Below, piece by piece: positions 1 through 8,339 of a stretch of 25,422 nt of DNA (position 1 is the first letter of the stretch; every line of letters starts with the position of its first letter). The notes beneath the pieces were generated by a model, which was not told the origin of the DNA, did no database searches, and saw only the letters and a list, made by a program, of their open reading frames with translations. A program made the position numbers and the translations under genes. Source of the stretch: Methanocorpusculum sp. GTDB lineage: Archaea; Halobacteriota; Methanomicrobia; Methanomicrobiales; Methanocorpusculaceae. The stretch is from assembly GCA_030539595.1 (NCBI GenBank), contig JAUNXW010000004.1, forward strand, positions 1-25,422, read 5' to 3'.

Positions 1-1212
1 TAATCCGTTGGCTGAAAGCAGTACGTAAATCAATAACGCAATCAGCCCGCCCGATAAAGTTGCCAGAAGATTTGTTCCGGAGTTTCCGATTAAACCGCGG
101 TTTTCTATTAAAGCACCGTAAAGGCTGTCAAGATTTGTTCCGATAAATCCTACAATAATACAAATCAGACAGACCTGCCAGGAAACAATTCCGAGAGCAA
201 AAGCAATACCGCAGACAATTATTGAACCCGCAAGACAGGCTGCTTCTCCGACAATTGTAACACCGCCGTTTGTTCCCGGCTCGCATTTCTTAAATGTGGT
301 AATAAGTCTTGGAACTCCGCCCACAACACCTATCTCGCTTGCCATCGTATCTGCCGTTGCTGTTGCAATTGAACCAAGGAATAATGCCGCAAAAATCATA
401 TCCCCTCCCGAAATTCCGTAAAGAACAGCGGCAGCCACACCTACACCCGTGTTTGCAAAAGCGTTCATGTATCCGCGTCGTCCGGATTTCCTCTGTTCAA
501 CACCCATCTTCTTCTTTTTGGCGTACTTGAACTTAGTAAATATCGAGCCAAGAATAAAGAACAGCATCACAACGAAGAACCACATGACGTTTGCAAAAAT
601 TATAAGGATTACACCGAACAGGACAGCGGTAAACACACCGCTGAGGTCAATTGTTTTTGCACGATAAGCGAAATATCCAAACGCCGCACAAAGTGCCACA
701 GCAAAAGCAAGTGTCCTGTAATCAACAAAGAACTGAAGGTCTTCAAAAAGGGCAATAGTCATTGCAACACCAATCAGACTAATCATCGCTCCATCGTCCC
801 TGTCCTTTAGGATGCTCCTGAGCATAAGAAGAACAATTAACGCAATTACACCTACAAGCGGTTCAAACTCGTTTGTGTAAAGCATTGTCACAAAAAGTGC
901 AAGTCCCGAACCGATTCCGAAAACAAATATGGATTTGCTGAAACGGTCAAAGGCTGACCTGAATACTTCTCCCCAGACAATCATCATAATCGGTCCGACA
1001 AAAGCGGATACCGGTATAAACTGTATTCCGTATAAAAGCCCGAGAACCGCAATTCCTATTCCGAAATATCTTATTTTTGTTGTGAAATAAAGAACGACCG
1101 CGAATGCTACACCCATACACCCGACAACAATAGGCGGGAACTGAGTGGATAACAGCATTATGGTTGTTGTGACAATAACCAGAATCAGCTGCTGCACCAA
1201 TCGTGAGTCCAT
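1..1212 (-). CDS. DUF92 family integral membrane protein (3' end outside window)
   Basis: The frame runs open from an ATG at 1212 to the window edge, giving 404 codons with no stop; I translated it by hand. The N-terminal half is a series of hydrophobic helices. After a basic loop (KYAKKKKMGVEQRKSGRRG) comes the DUF92 signature: small-residue-rich segments, ATADTMASEIG, then KCEPGTNGGVT and, near the end, GLIGNSGTNLLATLSGG. These are the most conserved family motifs, so probably only a few C-terminal residues are missing. DUF92 includes the plant phytyl-phosphate kinase VTE6; a CTP-dependent prenyl-phosphate kinase role in archaeal lipid metabolism is therefore possible but is inference. It appears to be a single gene transcribed away from the repeat-containing gap at 1213-1361. 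Confidence 0.85.
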   Translation of the reverse strand, partial: MDSRLVQQLILVIVTTTIMLLSTQFPPIVVGCMGVAFAVVLYFTTKIRYFGIGIAVLGLLYGIQFIPVSAFVGPIMMIVWGEVFRSAFDRFSKSIFVFGIGSGLALFVTMLYTNEFEPLVGVIALIVLLMLRSILKDRDDGAMISLIGVAMTIALFEDLQFFVDYRTLAFAVALCAAFGYFAYRAKTIDLSGVFTAVLFGVILIIFANVMWFFVVMLFFILGSIFTKFKYAKKKKMGVEQRKSGRRGYMNAFANTGVGVAAAVLYGISGGDMIFAALFLGSIATATADTMASEIGVVGGVPRLITTFKKCEPGTNGGVTIVGEAACLAGSIIVCGIAFALGIVSWQVCLICIIVGFIGTNLDSLYGALIENRGLIGNSGTNLLATLSGGLIALLIYVLLSANGL

Positions 1213-1268
1213 ATTTGTTATTCTTTGATTTAGATATTGATAAGTGTATTGTTTATAAACTTGAGATT

Positions 1269-1304
1269 GAGTTTGTCCAATCGTTATGCACCGGTTGTTG
1301 AATA
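1269..1304. repeat. solo end of dispersed GAGTTTGTCCAAT repeat
   Basis: GAGTTTGTCCAAT at 1269-1281 is followed by CGTTATG. This reproduces, on the opposite strand, the end of the element at 14648-14685. The second half (caccggttgttga) only loosely resembles the usual TGAATCTGTTGGACA. It lies in the 149-bp gap between the DUF92 gene and the lipoprotein gene. Confidence 0.6.
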
Positions 1305-1327
1305 GCTGAAATATTATATTCAAGAAG

Positions 1328-1340
1328 GTTTCGGCGAAAC
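1328..1340 (-). terminator. small hairpin downstream of lipoprotein gene
   Basis: GTTTC-GGC-GAAAC is a perfect 5-bp stem with a 3-nt loop, 21 bases beyond the stop codon of the lipoprotein gene. No clear T-run follows on the minus strand, so calling it a terminator is tentative. Confidence 0.3.
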
Positions 1341-1361
1341 AATTAACAGTTCAATTAATCA

Positions 1362-2051
1362 TTATTCTGTTTTTGTGTATACATAACTGGAGTTGTCATG
1401 CAGTTTTCCATCATTTTCTATTGCCGCATGAATTGTGTGCGAAATTGTAAAGACATAAGAATTTTTGCCGAGCATTACCCATTCTGCTGCGACTTTGATT
1501 GATTTAGTTTCTTCAGCGTCATAAAATCTAATTAATGCTGTTCCGTTATCTTCGGCATTTATTTCCATATAGTCAAAACCGTTCGGAAATTCATATTCCT
1601 TTGAGTTAATCCAGATTCCAGATATATTTGACCCTTCTGTGACGCGTGAAAAAGGAAGTTTATCAACTCCGAAATCAGGACTGTTTACATTAGCATATTT
1701 TCCGTTATTGTTTATCTGCAAAGTAAACGGGTCATAATAAATATCATATGTTCCGTCAGAATTGTAAACCCAGACAGCTTTCCATGATACAGTGTTTATT
1801 CCGTCGCTTAGCAGAAATGTGCGGTTCATTGTATTGTCGATTTTGTAATCATCAATTACTTTTGAATAGTAGACACCTGAATCGGATACATATCCGTTTG
1901 TTACCCACTCACCTACAATCAAATCATGACCTTTGATGTTTCCGGGCTCTGGAACAGTCTGATTTTTGTCATTGGATGAATCTGTTAAACATCCTGCCGA
2001 TATGACGACAACGATAATCACCAATAGAATGATTAACAGATTTTTTACCAT
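1362..2051 (-). CDS. small lipoprotein with repeated (I/V)xGxW modules, unknown function
   Basis: The 229-residue protein begins with a short basic start, a long hydrophobic stretch and a lipobox (ISAGC, Cys21), so it should be exported and lipid-anchored. A short polar linker is followed by IVGEW near residue 45 and SGIW near residue 145, each heading a beta-rich, aromatic-rich segment. This suggests two related small domains. The first motif resembles the V-G-x-W-x-G start of the three proteins at 11330-13042. I do not recognise a named family. The ATG at 2051 is chosen because the signal sequence begins there. No strong ribosome binding site is visible. Function is unknown; a surface binding or lipocalin-like role is only a guess. 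Confidence 0.75.
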   Translation of the reverse strand: MVKNLLIILLVIIVVVISAGCLTDSSNDKNQTVPEPGNIKGHDLIVGEWVTNGYVSDSGVYYSKVIDDYKIDNTMNRTFLLSDGINTVSWKAVWVYNSDGTYDIYYDPFTLQINNNGKYANVNSPDFGVDKLPFSRVTEGSNISGIWINSKEYEFPNGFDYMEINAEDNGTALIRFYDAEETKSIKVAAEWVMLGKNSYVFTISHTIHAAIENDGKLHDNSSYVYTKTE

Positions 2052-2132
2052 ATGATTATATTCACACGCTTTTAATTATTAACCTTTCGTCATATTATTT
2101 GGAAATGCGGTGGTGTCTAATGTCTGATTCAA

Positions 2133-3524
2133 TTATTCATCATACTCTGCTTTTCCCCTGAACCATGAGAAAAACACACCGATTAAAGCCAGTACCGCAC
2201 AAATTACCATTGCGACCTGCATAGATAAAATAAATTCCGCATGCATTTCAGGTCCGAGCATATCTGTTCCCCCTACAAATATCGAAATTGAAGCCATACA
2301 TATTGCCATTGAAACAAGCATACCAAGCTGTCTTACAACCGCAACAATTCCCGAAGCAGTGCTGTATTCAGCCTTTGGAACAGAACTCATAATGTCAGAA
2401 GTGTTGGGCGCTGCAAACAAAGCAGCTCCAAGACCTATGAACACCTGAGTAATTGCAATATATGAAGCAAACCCATCACTCATAAATCCAAGCCCCGCAA
2501 GAAGCAGAACTCCAACAAGTGTAAGGATCATACCAATTGTAACAAGATATTTCGGGTCAACCTTATCGGAGATTTTTCCGGAAACAGGAGTCATCACCGC
2601 TTGAATCATCGGCTGGAACAAAATAATCAGACCGGCTTCTGTAGCGGTCAGCTGACCGACCGACTGAAGATAAAGGCTAACAAAATAAATTACTCCGTAA
2701 ACCGCGCCGTAATTAAGCAAAGCTGCAAGCGACGCTCTTGCAAATCTTTTGTTCTTAAAGAACAGGCTAATGTGCAGAATTGGATATTTCTGCTTAAGTT
2801 CATACCAGACAAAGATAATTAAAAGAATAAATCCCGCAAGAGCAAGGAAAGCAGAACCGTATTCTGTAATTGTTGAAAGCCCGTACATCAGACAAAATAT
2901 TGCCGCTGCATAAAGAACTGTTCCAACTTTATCGAAGAACAAAACCGGCTCGGTAAACTCTTCTTTTAAGAAGATAAAGAGAAGCACAGCCGAACATAAA
3001 ATCAGCGGCGTCATCACAATAAACAAACTCTGCCAGCCGAAGCTTTCCGTTAAAATTCCGCCAAGAACAGGTCCGACAGATAATCCCACGTAAACCATTG
3101 CGGTATTAATTCCTATAACAAAACCGCGTTTATTCTTTGGAAATATTCTTGTGAGAATTGCAAGGCTTGTAATCATCACAAGAGAAATACCGCAGCCGGC
3201 AAGAACTCTTAATGCAATAAGAACCGCATAGCTTGGAGAAAATATTGACAGAAAACAGGATACGGACACAATAATCGAACCGAGTATGTATGATTTTTTG
3301 TATCCGATTTTATCAACAAGACGCGCTGCGGGAACAAGACATATAGCGTTTGCGAGAATAAATGAAGTACTTACCCACCCCAAATCTCTTGCCGAGACAA
3401 TAAAATCAGTTCCTATTGTCGGCAGAGCCAGAATAATCATCGATCCAAGGAGCGGATTTACAACAGCACCTATTGATGTCGCTAAGAGAATCAGATATCT
3501 TGTGCGGTTTGAGGTCTCTGTCAT
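2133..3524 (-). CDS. MFS transporter, DHA2-like drug:H+ antiporter
   Basis: This 463-residue protein is almost entirely hydrophobic helices, about 14 by eye, as expected of the DHA2 subgroup of the major facilitator superfamily. After the first helix pair is a motif-A-like loop (ARLVDKIGYKKSY). The antiporter motif C is clear near residue 150: GLSVGPVLGGILTESFGWQS. A second motif-A-like loop, GKISDKVDPKYL, begins the C-terminal half. The family exports drugs, dyes or metabolites using the proton gradient; the substrate cannot be read from sequence. The start codon is 3 bases after the nth stop, so the two genes are very likely co-transcribed, although a functional link between DNA repair and export is not implied. 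Confidence 0.88.
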   Translation of the reverse strand: MTETSNRTRYLILLATSIGAVVNPLLGSMIILALPTIGTDFIVSARDLGWVSTSFILANAICLVPAARLVDKIGYKKSYILGSIIVSVSCFLSIFSPSYAVLIALRVLAGCGISLVMITSLAILTRIFPKNKRGFVIGINTAMVYVGLSVGPVLGGILTESFGWQSLFIVMTPLILCSAVLLFIFLKEEFTEPVLFFDKVGTVLYAAAIFCLMYGLSTITEYGSAFLALAGFILLIIFVWYELKQKYPILHISLFFKNKRFARASLAALLNYGAVYGVIYFVSLYLQSVGQLTATEAGLIILFQPMIQAVMTPVSGKISDKVDPKYLVTIGMILTLVGVLLLAGLGFMSDGFASYIAITQVFIGLGAALFAAPNTSDIMSSVPKAEYSTASGIVAVVRQLGMLVSMAICMASISIFVGGTDMLGPEMHAEFILSMQVAMVICAVLALIGVFFSWFRGKAEYDE

Positions 3525-3527
3525 CGT

Positions 3528-4166
3528 TTAACTATTATTGGATTTGCACATATTTCTAATTGTGCAGGAGGAGCAGTCCTGTTTTTTTGCGTTGCAGACT
3601 GCTCTTCCGTGAGAGATTAATAAAAAATTTACCTGATACCAGTCTTTTTTGTCAAAGAGTTTCATTAAGTCCTGTTCAATTTTTTCAGGGGTTGTGTTAT
3701 TCGAAAATCCTATTTTTTGAGATAAACGTCCCACGTGTGTATCAACCGCTATCCCAAGCGTTTTGTGAAACGCGTGATTTGTGACAATGTTTGCTGTCTT
3801 TCTTCCGACGCCTGGAAGTAAAATCAGTTCTTCAATTGTGTCAGGTACAACTCCGTTGAATTTTTCGCAGAGCATTTTTGACGTCGCGATGATATTTTTT
3901 GCTTTAGCATGGTAGTATCCTGCAGAATGAATTATTTTTTCTACATCTACCTGATTTGCCTGCGAAAGAGCCTGAGCATCAGGATATTTTTCGAAAAGTT
4001 CGTCTCGGATACTGTTTATTATAACATCGGTTGTCTGCGCGGAAAGAATTGTCATTATCAGAATTTCAAACGGATTTCTGAACTGTAAAAAATTGATGTC
4101 GTCTTCCGTGTGGGGATAAAGTTTGTTTAATTCTTCGAGAATGGATTCTGCTGTTTTACGATTCAT
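3528..4166 (-). CDS. nth: endonuclease III (DNA N-glycosylase/AP lyase)
   Basis: This is a base-excision repair enzyme that removes oxidised pyrimidines and cleaves the abasic site. The start is set at ATG 4166 (MNRKTAES), giving 212 residues, the usual family length. The longer frame reaching 4274 reads straight through the tRNA-Pro gene and is rejected. A helix-hairpin-helix LLPGVGRKTANIV carries the catalytic Lys, and the catalytic Asp follows in GIAVDTHVGRLS. The [4Fe-4S] cluster ligands at the C-terminus have the exact spacing C-x6-C-x2-C-x5-C (CNAKKQDCSSCTIRNMC). The gene lies immediately 3' of tRNA-Pro and only 3 bases ahead of the MFS gene. Confidence 0.95.
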   Translation of the reverse strand: MNRKTAESILEELNKLYPHTEDDINFLQFRNPFEILIMTILSAQTTDVIINSIRDELFEKYPDAQALSQANQVDVEKIIHSAGYYHAKAKNIIATSKMLCEKFNGVVPDTIEELILLPGVGRKTANIVTNHAFHKTLGIAVDTHVGRLSQKIGFSNNTTPEKIEQDLMKLFDKKDWYQVNFLLISHGRAVCNAKKQDCSSCTIRNMCKSNNS

Positions 4167-4171
4167 AAAAA

Positions 4172-4246
4172 TGGGGCAGCCCAGATTCGAACTGGGGTCA
4201 AAGCGTCCCAAACGCTCTAGGATGGACCAGGCTACCCTACTGCCCC
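4172..4246 (-). tRNA. tRNA-Pro(TGG)
   Basis: On the minus strand the acceptor GGGGCAG pairs with CTGCCCC, followed by discriminator A. The T-arm is CCCAG-TTCGAAT-CTGGG. The anticodon stem GAGCG/CGCTT encloses loop TTTGGGA, giving anticodon TGG. No intron is present and the CCA end is not encoded. It sits between pyrH and nth. Confidence 0.95.
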
Positions 4247-4305
4247 TTGGTGCTCTATTATATTGGTTCTGCACCTTAAAAAAGATGCGGGATTGCTCTT
4301 TGAAA

Positions 4306-5013
4306 TTAGACTATCGGAAACTTCGGAATTTTTTCACCGACAACAGTTCCGCTGAATTTTCCGCCGACAAGCGCATCGGAAATAAGAGCAGGATTTCTTC
4401 CGTCAATTACCACTAAGGGTATACCGCTTCGTTCGGTTATTTTCGCGGCAACGAGGTCAATTACCATATTTGAGCCTGCGTTCATCTTTTCCTTCATGAT
4501 GAGGTCGATTAATCCCTGCGGTGTTAAGACATCATATTTTTTAGCTGACGGGTCTTTCTTTGGGTCTGCGGAATAAATTCCGTCAACTGCGGTCATGTTA
4601 ACCATCATTGAAGCTCCTGTTTCTTCCGCAAGAACTGCAGAAACAGCGTCGGTTGTCTGACCGGGTGTAACACCTCCCATAACCACAATTTTTCCAGAAA
4701 GCGCGAACTGTTTTGCCTCTGAATATGACTCAGCCGCGCACGGATATGCATAATCTTTAAGCGCACCGATTAAAAGCATCGCGTTTATTCTTGTAATTTT
4801 AATGCCTATTTCATCGGAAGTTGCTTCATCAAGTTCAATGTCACGACAGACATTTATGTATCTTCTTGCTTCACCGCCTCCTCCGACAACAGCAAAAACC
4901 TGAATTCCTGCTTTTGTCAGATTAATCAGAGCGTCTGCCCATGCTTTCAGTCTGTTCTGTTCAAGATTTGGAATAAGAACAGAGCCTCCTACAGAAATTA
5001 CTACCCGCGTCAT
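4306..5013 (-). CDS. pyrH: UMP kinase, archaeal type
   Basis: Phosphorylates UMP to UDP with ATP in pyrimidine nucleotide synthesis. The 235 residues are close to the length of archaeal PyrH and fit the amino-acid kinase fold. The N-terminus has VVISVGGSVL, a glycine-rich VVGGGGEARRYI lies near residue 45, VVMGGVTPGQTTDAVSA is mid-protein, and the nucleotide-binding segment is TAVDGIYSADPKKDP. There are no fusions or missing motifs. The gene is 59 bases upstream of tRNA-Pro on the same strand. The pyrBI operon for the same pathway is about 8 kb away in this window but is not linked in an operon. Confidence 0.95.
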   Translation of the reverse strand: MTRVVISVGGSVLIPNLEQNRLKAWADALINLTKAGIQVFAVVGGGGEARRYINVCRDIELDEATSDEIGIKITRINAMLLIGALKDYAYPCAAESYSEAKQFALSGKIVVMGGVTPGQTTDAVSAVLAEETGASMMVNMTAVDGIYSADPKKDPSAKKYDVLTPQGLIDLIMKEKMNAGSNMVIDLVAAKITERSGIPLVVIDGRNPALISDALVGGKFSGTVVGEKIPKFPIV

Positions 5014-5067
5014 GTATTATCTCTATAATTATGAATTTTCATCCATATATGTCGTTTGGAAAAAAGA

Positions 5068-5859
5068 TTATTGAACCGATGTAATTACTACACGCCAGTT
5101 CTGACCGCCATATGAAAATGTGTCCCAGTAAGCTTCTTTTGTGACAATATCATCGGTTTTATCACCTCTGTATTTGTATTGAGCTGTTCCTTTGATATTT
5201 TCTGAAATTTCAATCATGGTATTGTGAATATTTTCATCTGAGTAAGCACTGTCGGTCAAAACATTTGTTCCCACTTCCGATAAGTCAGGGTCATAAATCT
5301 GTGTTCCGTCTGTTTCAATAACCCACATGTTGTATCCGTATTTTTCGTTCAGATTGTCGTTGATGCTTCCAAGAAGCCTGTATGTGTCAAAGGCAACCGA
5401 GATGTATCCATTGAATTTTCCGTTGTCTGTTATGGGAACTGAAAGAACGCAGGCTCTTGTTTTGTCTTCAAGCGGTAAGTATTTTGATAAATCATAGGCT
5501 TTATCGTTGAAGGTATTTACATCGATTCCGTATGAACTCAGATCTTTTCCGATACTTTCTTTCATGAAGTCAGGATATCCTGCAATAACAGTCCCATTTT
5601 CATCAGTACAAAGTATTGACTGTGCAAGTGTGGTCTTCTGATAAAGTCCGGCAAGAGCGGATTTGGCATCTTTACCCATTGCAATTTCATTTGCTGATGC
5701 TGTTATGTGTCCTACAGCATCATTAAGTCTGTCGCTGATTTCTGCTGTGGCTTCCTTCATCACGGATTCTTTTGTAACAGTCTTTTCTTCGGCAATGCAG
5801 CCTGCGGAAATAATCAGGAGAACAACTGCGATGACACAGACGGGAGCTATGATTTTCAT
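5068..5859 (-). CDS. Cache-domain sensory lipoprotein
   Basis: The 263-residue protein has a signal peptide with lipobox ISAGC (Cys21), so it is an exported, lipid-anchored protein. The rest resembles a periplasmic-type Cache (PDC) ligand-binding domain: a long N-terminal helix (residues about 30-75), then strands such as ILCTDENGTVIAGYP, the mid-protein GKFNGYISVAFD, the paired LEKYGYNMWVIETDGTQIYDPD-like motif (here NEKYGYNMWVI) and the terminal QNWRVVITS strand. In this family such domains bind small amino acids or carboxylates. No transmembrane signalling module is attached, so it would act as a free binding lipoprotein. It follows tRNA-Trp on the same strand. Confidence 0.8.
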   Translation of the reverse strand: MKIIAPVCVIAVVLLIISAGCIAEEKTVTKESVMKEATAEISDRLNDAVGHITASANEIAMGKDAKSALAGLYQKTTLAQSILCTDENGTVIAGYPDFMKESIGKDLSSYGIDVNTFNDKAYDLSKYLPLEDKTRACVLSVPITDNGKFNGYISVAFDTYRLLGSINDNLNEKYGYNMWVIETDGTQIYDPDLSEVGTNVLTDSAYSDENIHNTMIEISENIKGTAQYKYRGDKTDDIVTKEAYWDTFSYGGQNWRVVITSVQ

Positions 5860-5903
5860 AGTTATAGATACTGCATGAGACTACTAAAGATTTTCTAAAA
5901 ACG

Positions 5904-6081
5904 TGGGGTCGGTGAGATTTGAACTCACGATCGACGGGTCTCTCCGACAAGCGCTAAACTTTTTCAGAAGCAATGTTAGATCAGTGCTCCAGCGGGTCAT
6001 CATCAAATCAGCAGACCCGATAGTTCATCATACGCTAATACCGCTGGAGCCCGTCGCCCTTCCGGACTAGGCCACGACCCC
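5904..6081 (-). tRNA. tRNA-Trp(CCA) with 104-nt intron
   Basis: On the minus strand the acceptor GGGGTCG pairs with CGACCCC plus discriminator A; the T-arm is GTGAG-TTCAAAT-CTCAC. Splicing out 5940-6043 gives anticodon stem ACGGG/CCCGT around loop CTCCAGA, so the anticodon is CCA. The junctions form a bulge-helix-bulge: central helix CTCC/GGAG, 5' bulge AGC and 3' bulge AGA, each cut after its second base, placing the intron after position 37. This is the standard archaeal tRNA-Trp intron site. Confidence 0.95.
5940..6043 (-). ncRNA. tRNA-Trp intron encoding a box C/D 2'-O-methylation guide
   Basis: The intron carries box C (ATGATGA, within 6023-6035), D' (CTGA, 6008-6011), C' (GATGATG, within 5995-6007) and D (CTGA, 5981-5984). 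The guide before D, CCGCTGGAG, is complementary to the 5' exon-intron junction; its fifth base from D faces C34. The guide before D', CGGGTCT, is complementary to the intron-3' exon junction; its fifth base faces C39. In Haloferax the equivalent intron guides Cm34 and Um39 on its own pre-tRNA; here the second target would be Cm39. Confidence 0.92.
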
Positions 6082-6147
6082 GCAATGTTTGCTCTAATTA
6101 ATATGGCGTTAGTTAATTTAATAGTTACTGTTTGGTTATGACGATTA

Positions 6148-6278
6148 GAGTTTGTCAAATAGCGGAAACCTTTAGGTTTCTTAGTTGAGGCGAGATACTT
6201 TAGCATCTTTAGCTGAGCAAGTCCCAGACTTGCGAGCAAACTATAAGTTTTTGAATCGTTATGTGAATCCGTTGGACA
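6148..6278 (+). repeat. long copy 1 of dispersed inverted-end repeat
   Basis: Begins GAGTTTGTCAAAT and ends CCGTTGGACA. It matches the copy at 9728-9862 at about 90% by eye. Inside is a chain of short hairpins: GAAACC-ttta-GGTTTC (6165-6180), GAT.C-ttta-G.ATC, GCAAG-n7-CTTGC and AAACT-ata-AGTTT. The last part (6245-6278) is a degenerate version of the core module at 14648-14685. It fills most of the 244-bp gap between tRNA-Trp and the membrane protein gene; I see no gene in that gap. Confidence 0.85.
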
Positions 6279-6325
6279 GACTTGATTTAAGGTCTGTTCA
6301 GTAAGATTAAAAAAAATTTATGTAT

Positions 6326-7372
6326 TCAGACCAACGGCAGTTTTGTTTCTGTGATTAAACCGAAGCTGAGATAAATTGCAATAACAGTCGGAACAAGATA
6401 CAAAGCGACTGTCAGAAATTCCGAAAACACAAACACGCCGATTGTAATTGAGACAAAACAAGCCACTCCCGTTATAATCATCATAAATGCCGGAAGAATT
6501 CTTACATCTTTTTGAAGAAGAGCAAAGAGTCCGAGGAATATAAAAAGAATTCCCGTTGCAGCGAGCAATATACCTGTTGTATACACACCGCAGTATACAG
6601 TAAGTCCCGCAAGAATAAATAACAGCGGAGTAAACTTCACCTTTTCAACGGCAATCAGAAGAACACCTATAATTGCCATTGTTGAACCGCAAATTTGACC
6701 GATATAAACACATATTTCCGACGAAAGAAGAACACCGTTCGCAATTGAAGAAACAGATAAAGCTGAGCACGCAACGCCGAACACAACATATCCAAGAACA
6801 GAACCCGCTGACTTAAAGTCCATTTCCGAATCTTTCGTGAGCAGTTTTTTAAAAGGCAGAGCAAACCTTTCCGAGACACAGGCAAAAGCAAAGTAAATAC
6901 ACAATAATGTGATTATAACACGGATTGCCACAACAATTATATTATCCGTTCCTATTACCGGAGCAAAGAACAAACTGAAACCGAGAAGTCCCGGAATGAG
7001 ACAAATAAGAAATTTATTGGAATCCTTTGACGATAGGATAATCACCGCAAGAATCATCAAAAACATTCCAATTATAATTGAACCTGTTGTGCGTGAACCT
7101 TGTGACAGATTAATGAACCCGTAATACATCGCTATCATCAAAAATATTATTGCGGTCAGATTGCGCTTTTTAAGAATTACAAGAATAATACCTACAGCTA
7201 AAAGACCGACAATAATTGCGGGAACTATCCCCATCATTGCAGTACTTATTACCTCACGATAGTCGAGTTTAAAAAATGACCCTATAATTCTAACCAGAAA
7301 TTGCACAGCAATAATAAAGAAACCCGCTGCCGTCACATAGTTTCTAAGAGCTGTCTTTTGCAGTTCGTCCAT
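6326..7372 (-). CDS. polytopic membrane protein of unknown function
   Basis: This 348-residue protein consists almost wholly of hydrophobic segments, about ten by eye, separated by short loops, with one longer charged cytosolic-type loop near residues 165-190 (SERFALPFKKLLTKDSEMDFK). No enzyme or transporter motif is recognisable. A small-residue-rich pattern occurs in both halves, which could mean an internal duplication, but I could not align it convincingly. The start at ATG 7372 faces the divergent NfnA-like gene across a 111-bp spacer. I do not recognise the family and assign no function. Confidence 0.7.
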   Translation of the reverse strand: MDELQKTALRNYVTAAGFFIIAVQFLVRIIGSFFKLDYREVISTAMMGIVPAIIVGLLAVGIILVILKKRNLTAIIFLMIAMYYGFINLSQGSRTTGSIIIGMFLMILAVIILSSKDSNKFLICLIPGLLGFSLFFAPVIGTDNIIVVAIRVIITLLCIYFAFACVSERFALPFKKLLTKDSEMDFKSAGSVLGYVVFGVACSALSVSSIANGVLLSSEICVYIGQICGSTMAIIGVLLIAVEKVKFTPLLFILAGLTVYCGVYTTGILLAATGILFIFLGLFALLQKDVRILPAFMMIITGVACFVSITIGVFVFSEFLTVALYLVPTVIAIYLSFGLITETKLPLV

Positions 7373-7420
7373 ATAAAATAATTAGCGTATAATATCTTAA
7401 AGCTATGCGAATTATCGGTT

Positions 7421-7430
7421 CAGCACAATA
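7421..7430 (+). promoter_or_regulatory. candidate TATA box of the NfnAB-like operon
   Basis: AATATATTAA lies in the divergent spacer, about 55 bases before the ATG at 7484. AAAGGAACTGACAA immediately precedes that ATG and supplies a modest ribosome binding site. The TATA call rests on composition alone. Confidence 0.35.
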
Positions 7431-7483
7431 TATTAAAGAGCACTCAAGTTCAATGATATAGAACAAATTAAAGGAACTGACAA

Positions 7484-8338
7484 ATGGGAACTTATAAGAT
7501 TGTTCAGGCAAAGGCATTATCCGATGTCGTTTTTGAAATGTGGATTTGTGCACCTCAGGTTGCGCACAATGCAAAAGCCGGACAATTCTGTATTATTCAT
7601 CCTGACGGGGCGGGCGAACGTGTTCCTTTAACAATTTCCGGAACAGACGGGGATAATATCAGAATTGCATTCATGGCTGTTGGAACAACTACAAAACTGC
7701 TTGCAGAGTTAAAAGCAGGCGACGAACTTTTAGATGTTGTCGGACCTCTGGGTAAACCAAGCGACATTGCAGAAGGAAACGAAACCGTTGTAATTGTCGG
7801 CGGCGGTGTGGGTGTTGCATGTACACCAATAATTGCTCAGGCCGCAAAAGATGCGGGAAACCATGTAATAGGAATTATAGGCGCGAGAAACAAAGACCTT
7901 CTTATCTTTGAAGATGATATGAAGAAAATCTGCGATGAACTGTTTGTGACTACAGATGACGGCTCATATGGAATCAAAGGATTTGCAAGCGCACCTTTGA
8001 AAGAACTCTGCGAGTCAGGAAGAAAAATCGATAAAGTATGGATAATAGGTCCCGGTATGATGATGAAAGTCACAAGCGAAGTCACCAGACCTTACAATAT
8101 TAAGACATACGTCTCGCTCAACCCTGTAATGGTTGACGGAACAGGAATGTGCGGAAGCTGTCGTGTAACTGTCGGCGGAGAAATGAAATTCGCATGTGTT
8201 GACGGCCCTGAATTTGATGCACACATTGTTGACTGGAATGATTTAATGACACGCCAAAGAATGTATATGCCCGAAGAAAAGAAGTCGGTTGAATACCACG
8301 AAGAAAATCATATCTGCCGCTGCAGGAGTGTGAACTGA
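7484..8338 (+). CDS. NfnA/SudB-like FAD and [2Fe-2S] electron-transfer subunit
   Basis: The 284-residue protein belongs to the ferredoxin-NADP reductase-like family that includes PyrK, NfnA and SudB. In order: an N-terminal beta barrel with the FAD motif RVPLTIS near residue 46; a nucleotide-binding VIVGGGVGVACTPIIAQAA near residue 105; and a C-terminal cluster site DGTGMCGSCRVTV...FACVDGPEFDAH with four Cys, typical of NfnA. The gene stops one base before the next ATG, so it forms an operon with the large flavoprotein subunit. In characterised Nfn this subunit handles NAD(H) while the partner handles NADP(H), with ferredoxin. An unusual short Cys-containing tail (CRCRSVN) ends the protein. 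The exact reaction in this organism cannot be read from sequence. Confidence 0.9.
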   Translation: MGTYKIVQAKALSDVVFEMWICAPQVAHNAKAGQFCIIHPDGAGERVPLTISGTDGDNIRIAFMAVGTTTKLLAELKAGDELLDVVGPLGKPSDIAEGNETVVIVGGGVGVACTPIIAQAAKDAGNHVIGIIGARNKDLLIFEDDMKKICDELFVTTDDGSYGIKGFASAPLKELCESGRKIDKVWIIGPGMMMKVTSEVTRPYNIKTYVSLNPVMVDGTGMCGSCRVTVGGEMKFACVDGPEFDAHIVDWNDLMTRQRMYMPEEKKSVEYHEENHICRCRSVN

Positions 8339-8339
8339 A

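Noticed and set aside
4167..4274. N-terminal extension of the nth frame
   Set aside because: The extension is the tRNA-Pro(TGG) gene read as protein; homologous length and the MNRKTAES start support ATG 4166.
6003..6239. 78-codon minus-strand frame over tRNA-Trp
   Set aside because: It covers the tRNA 5' part, its intron and the repeat copy; none of this is protein-coding.
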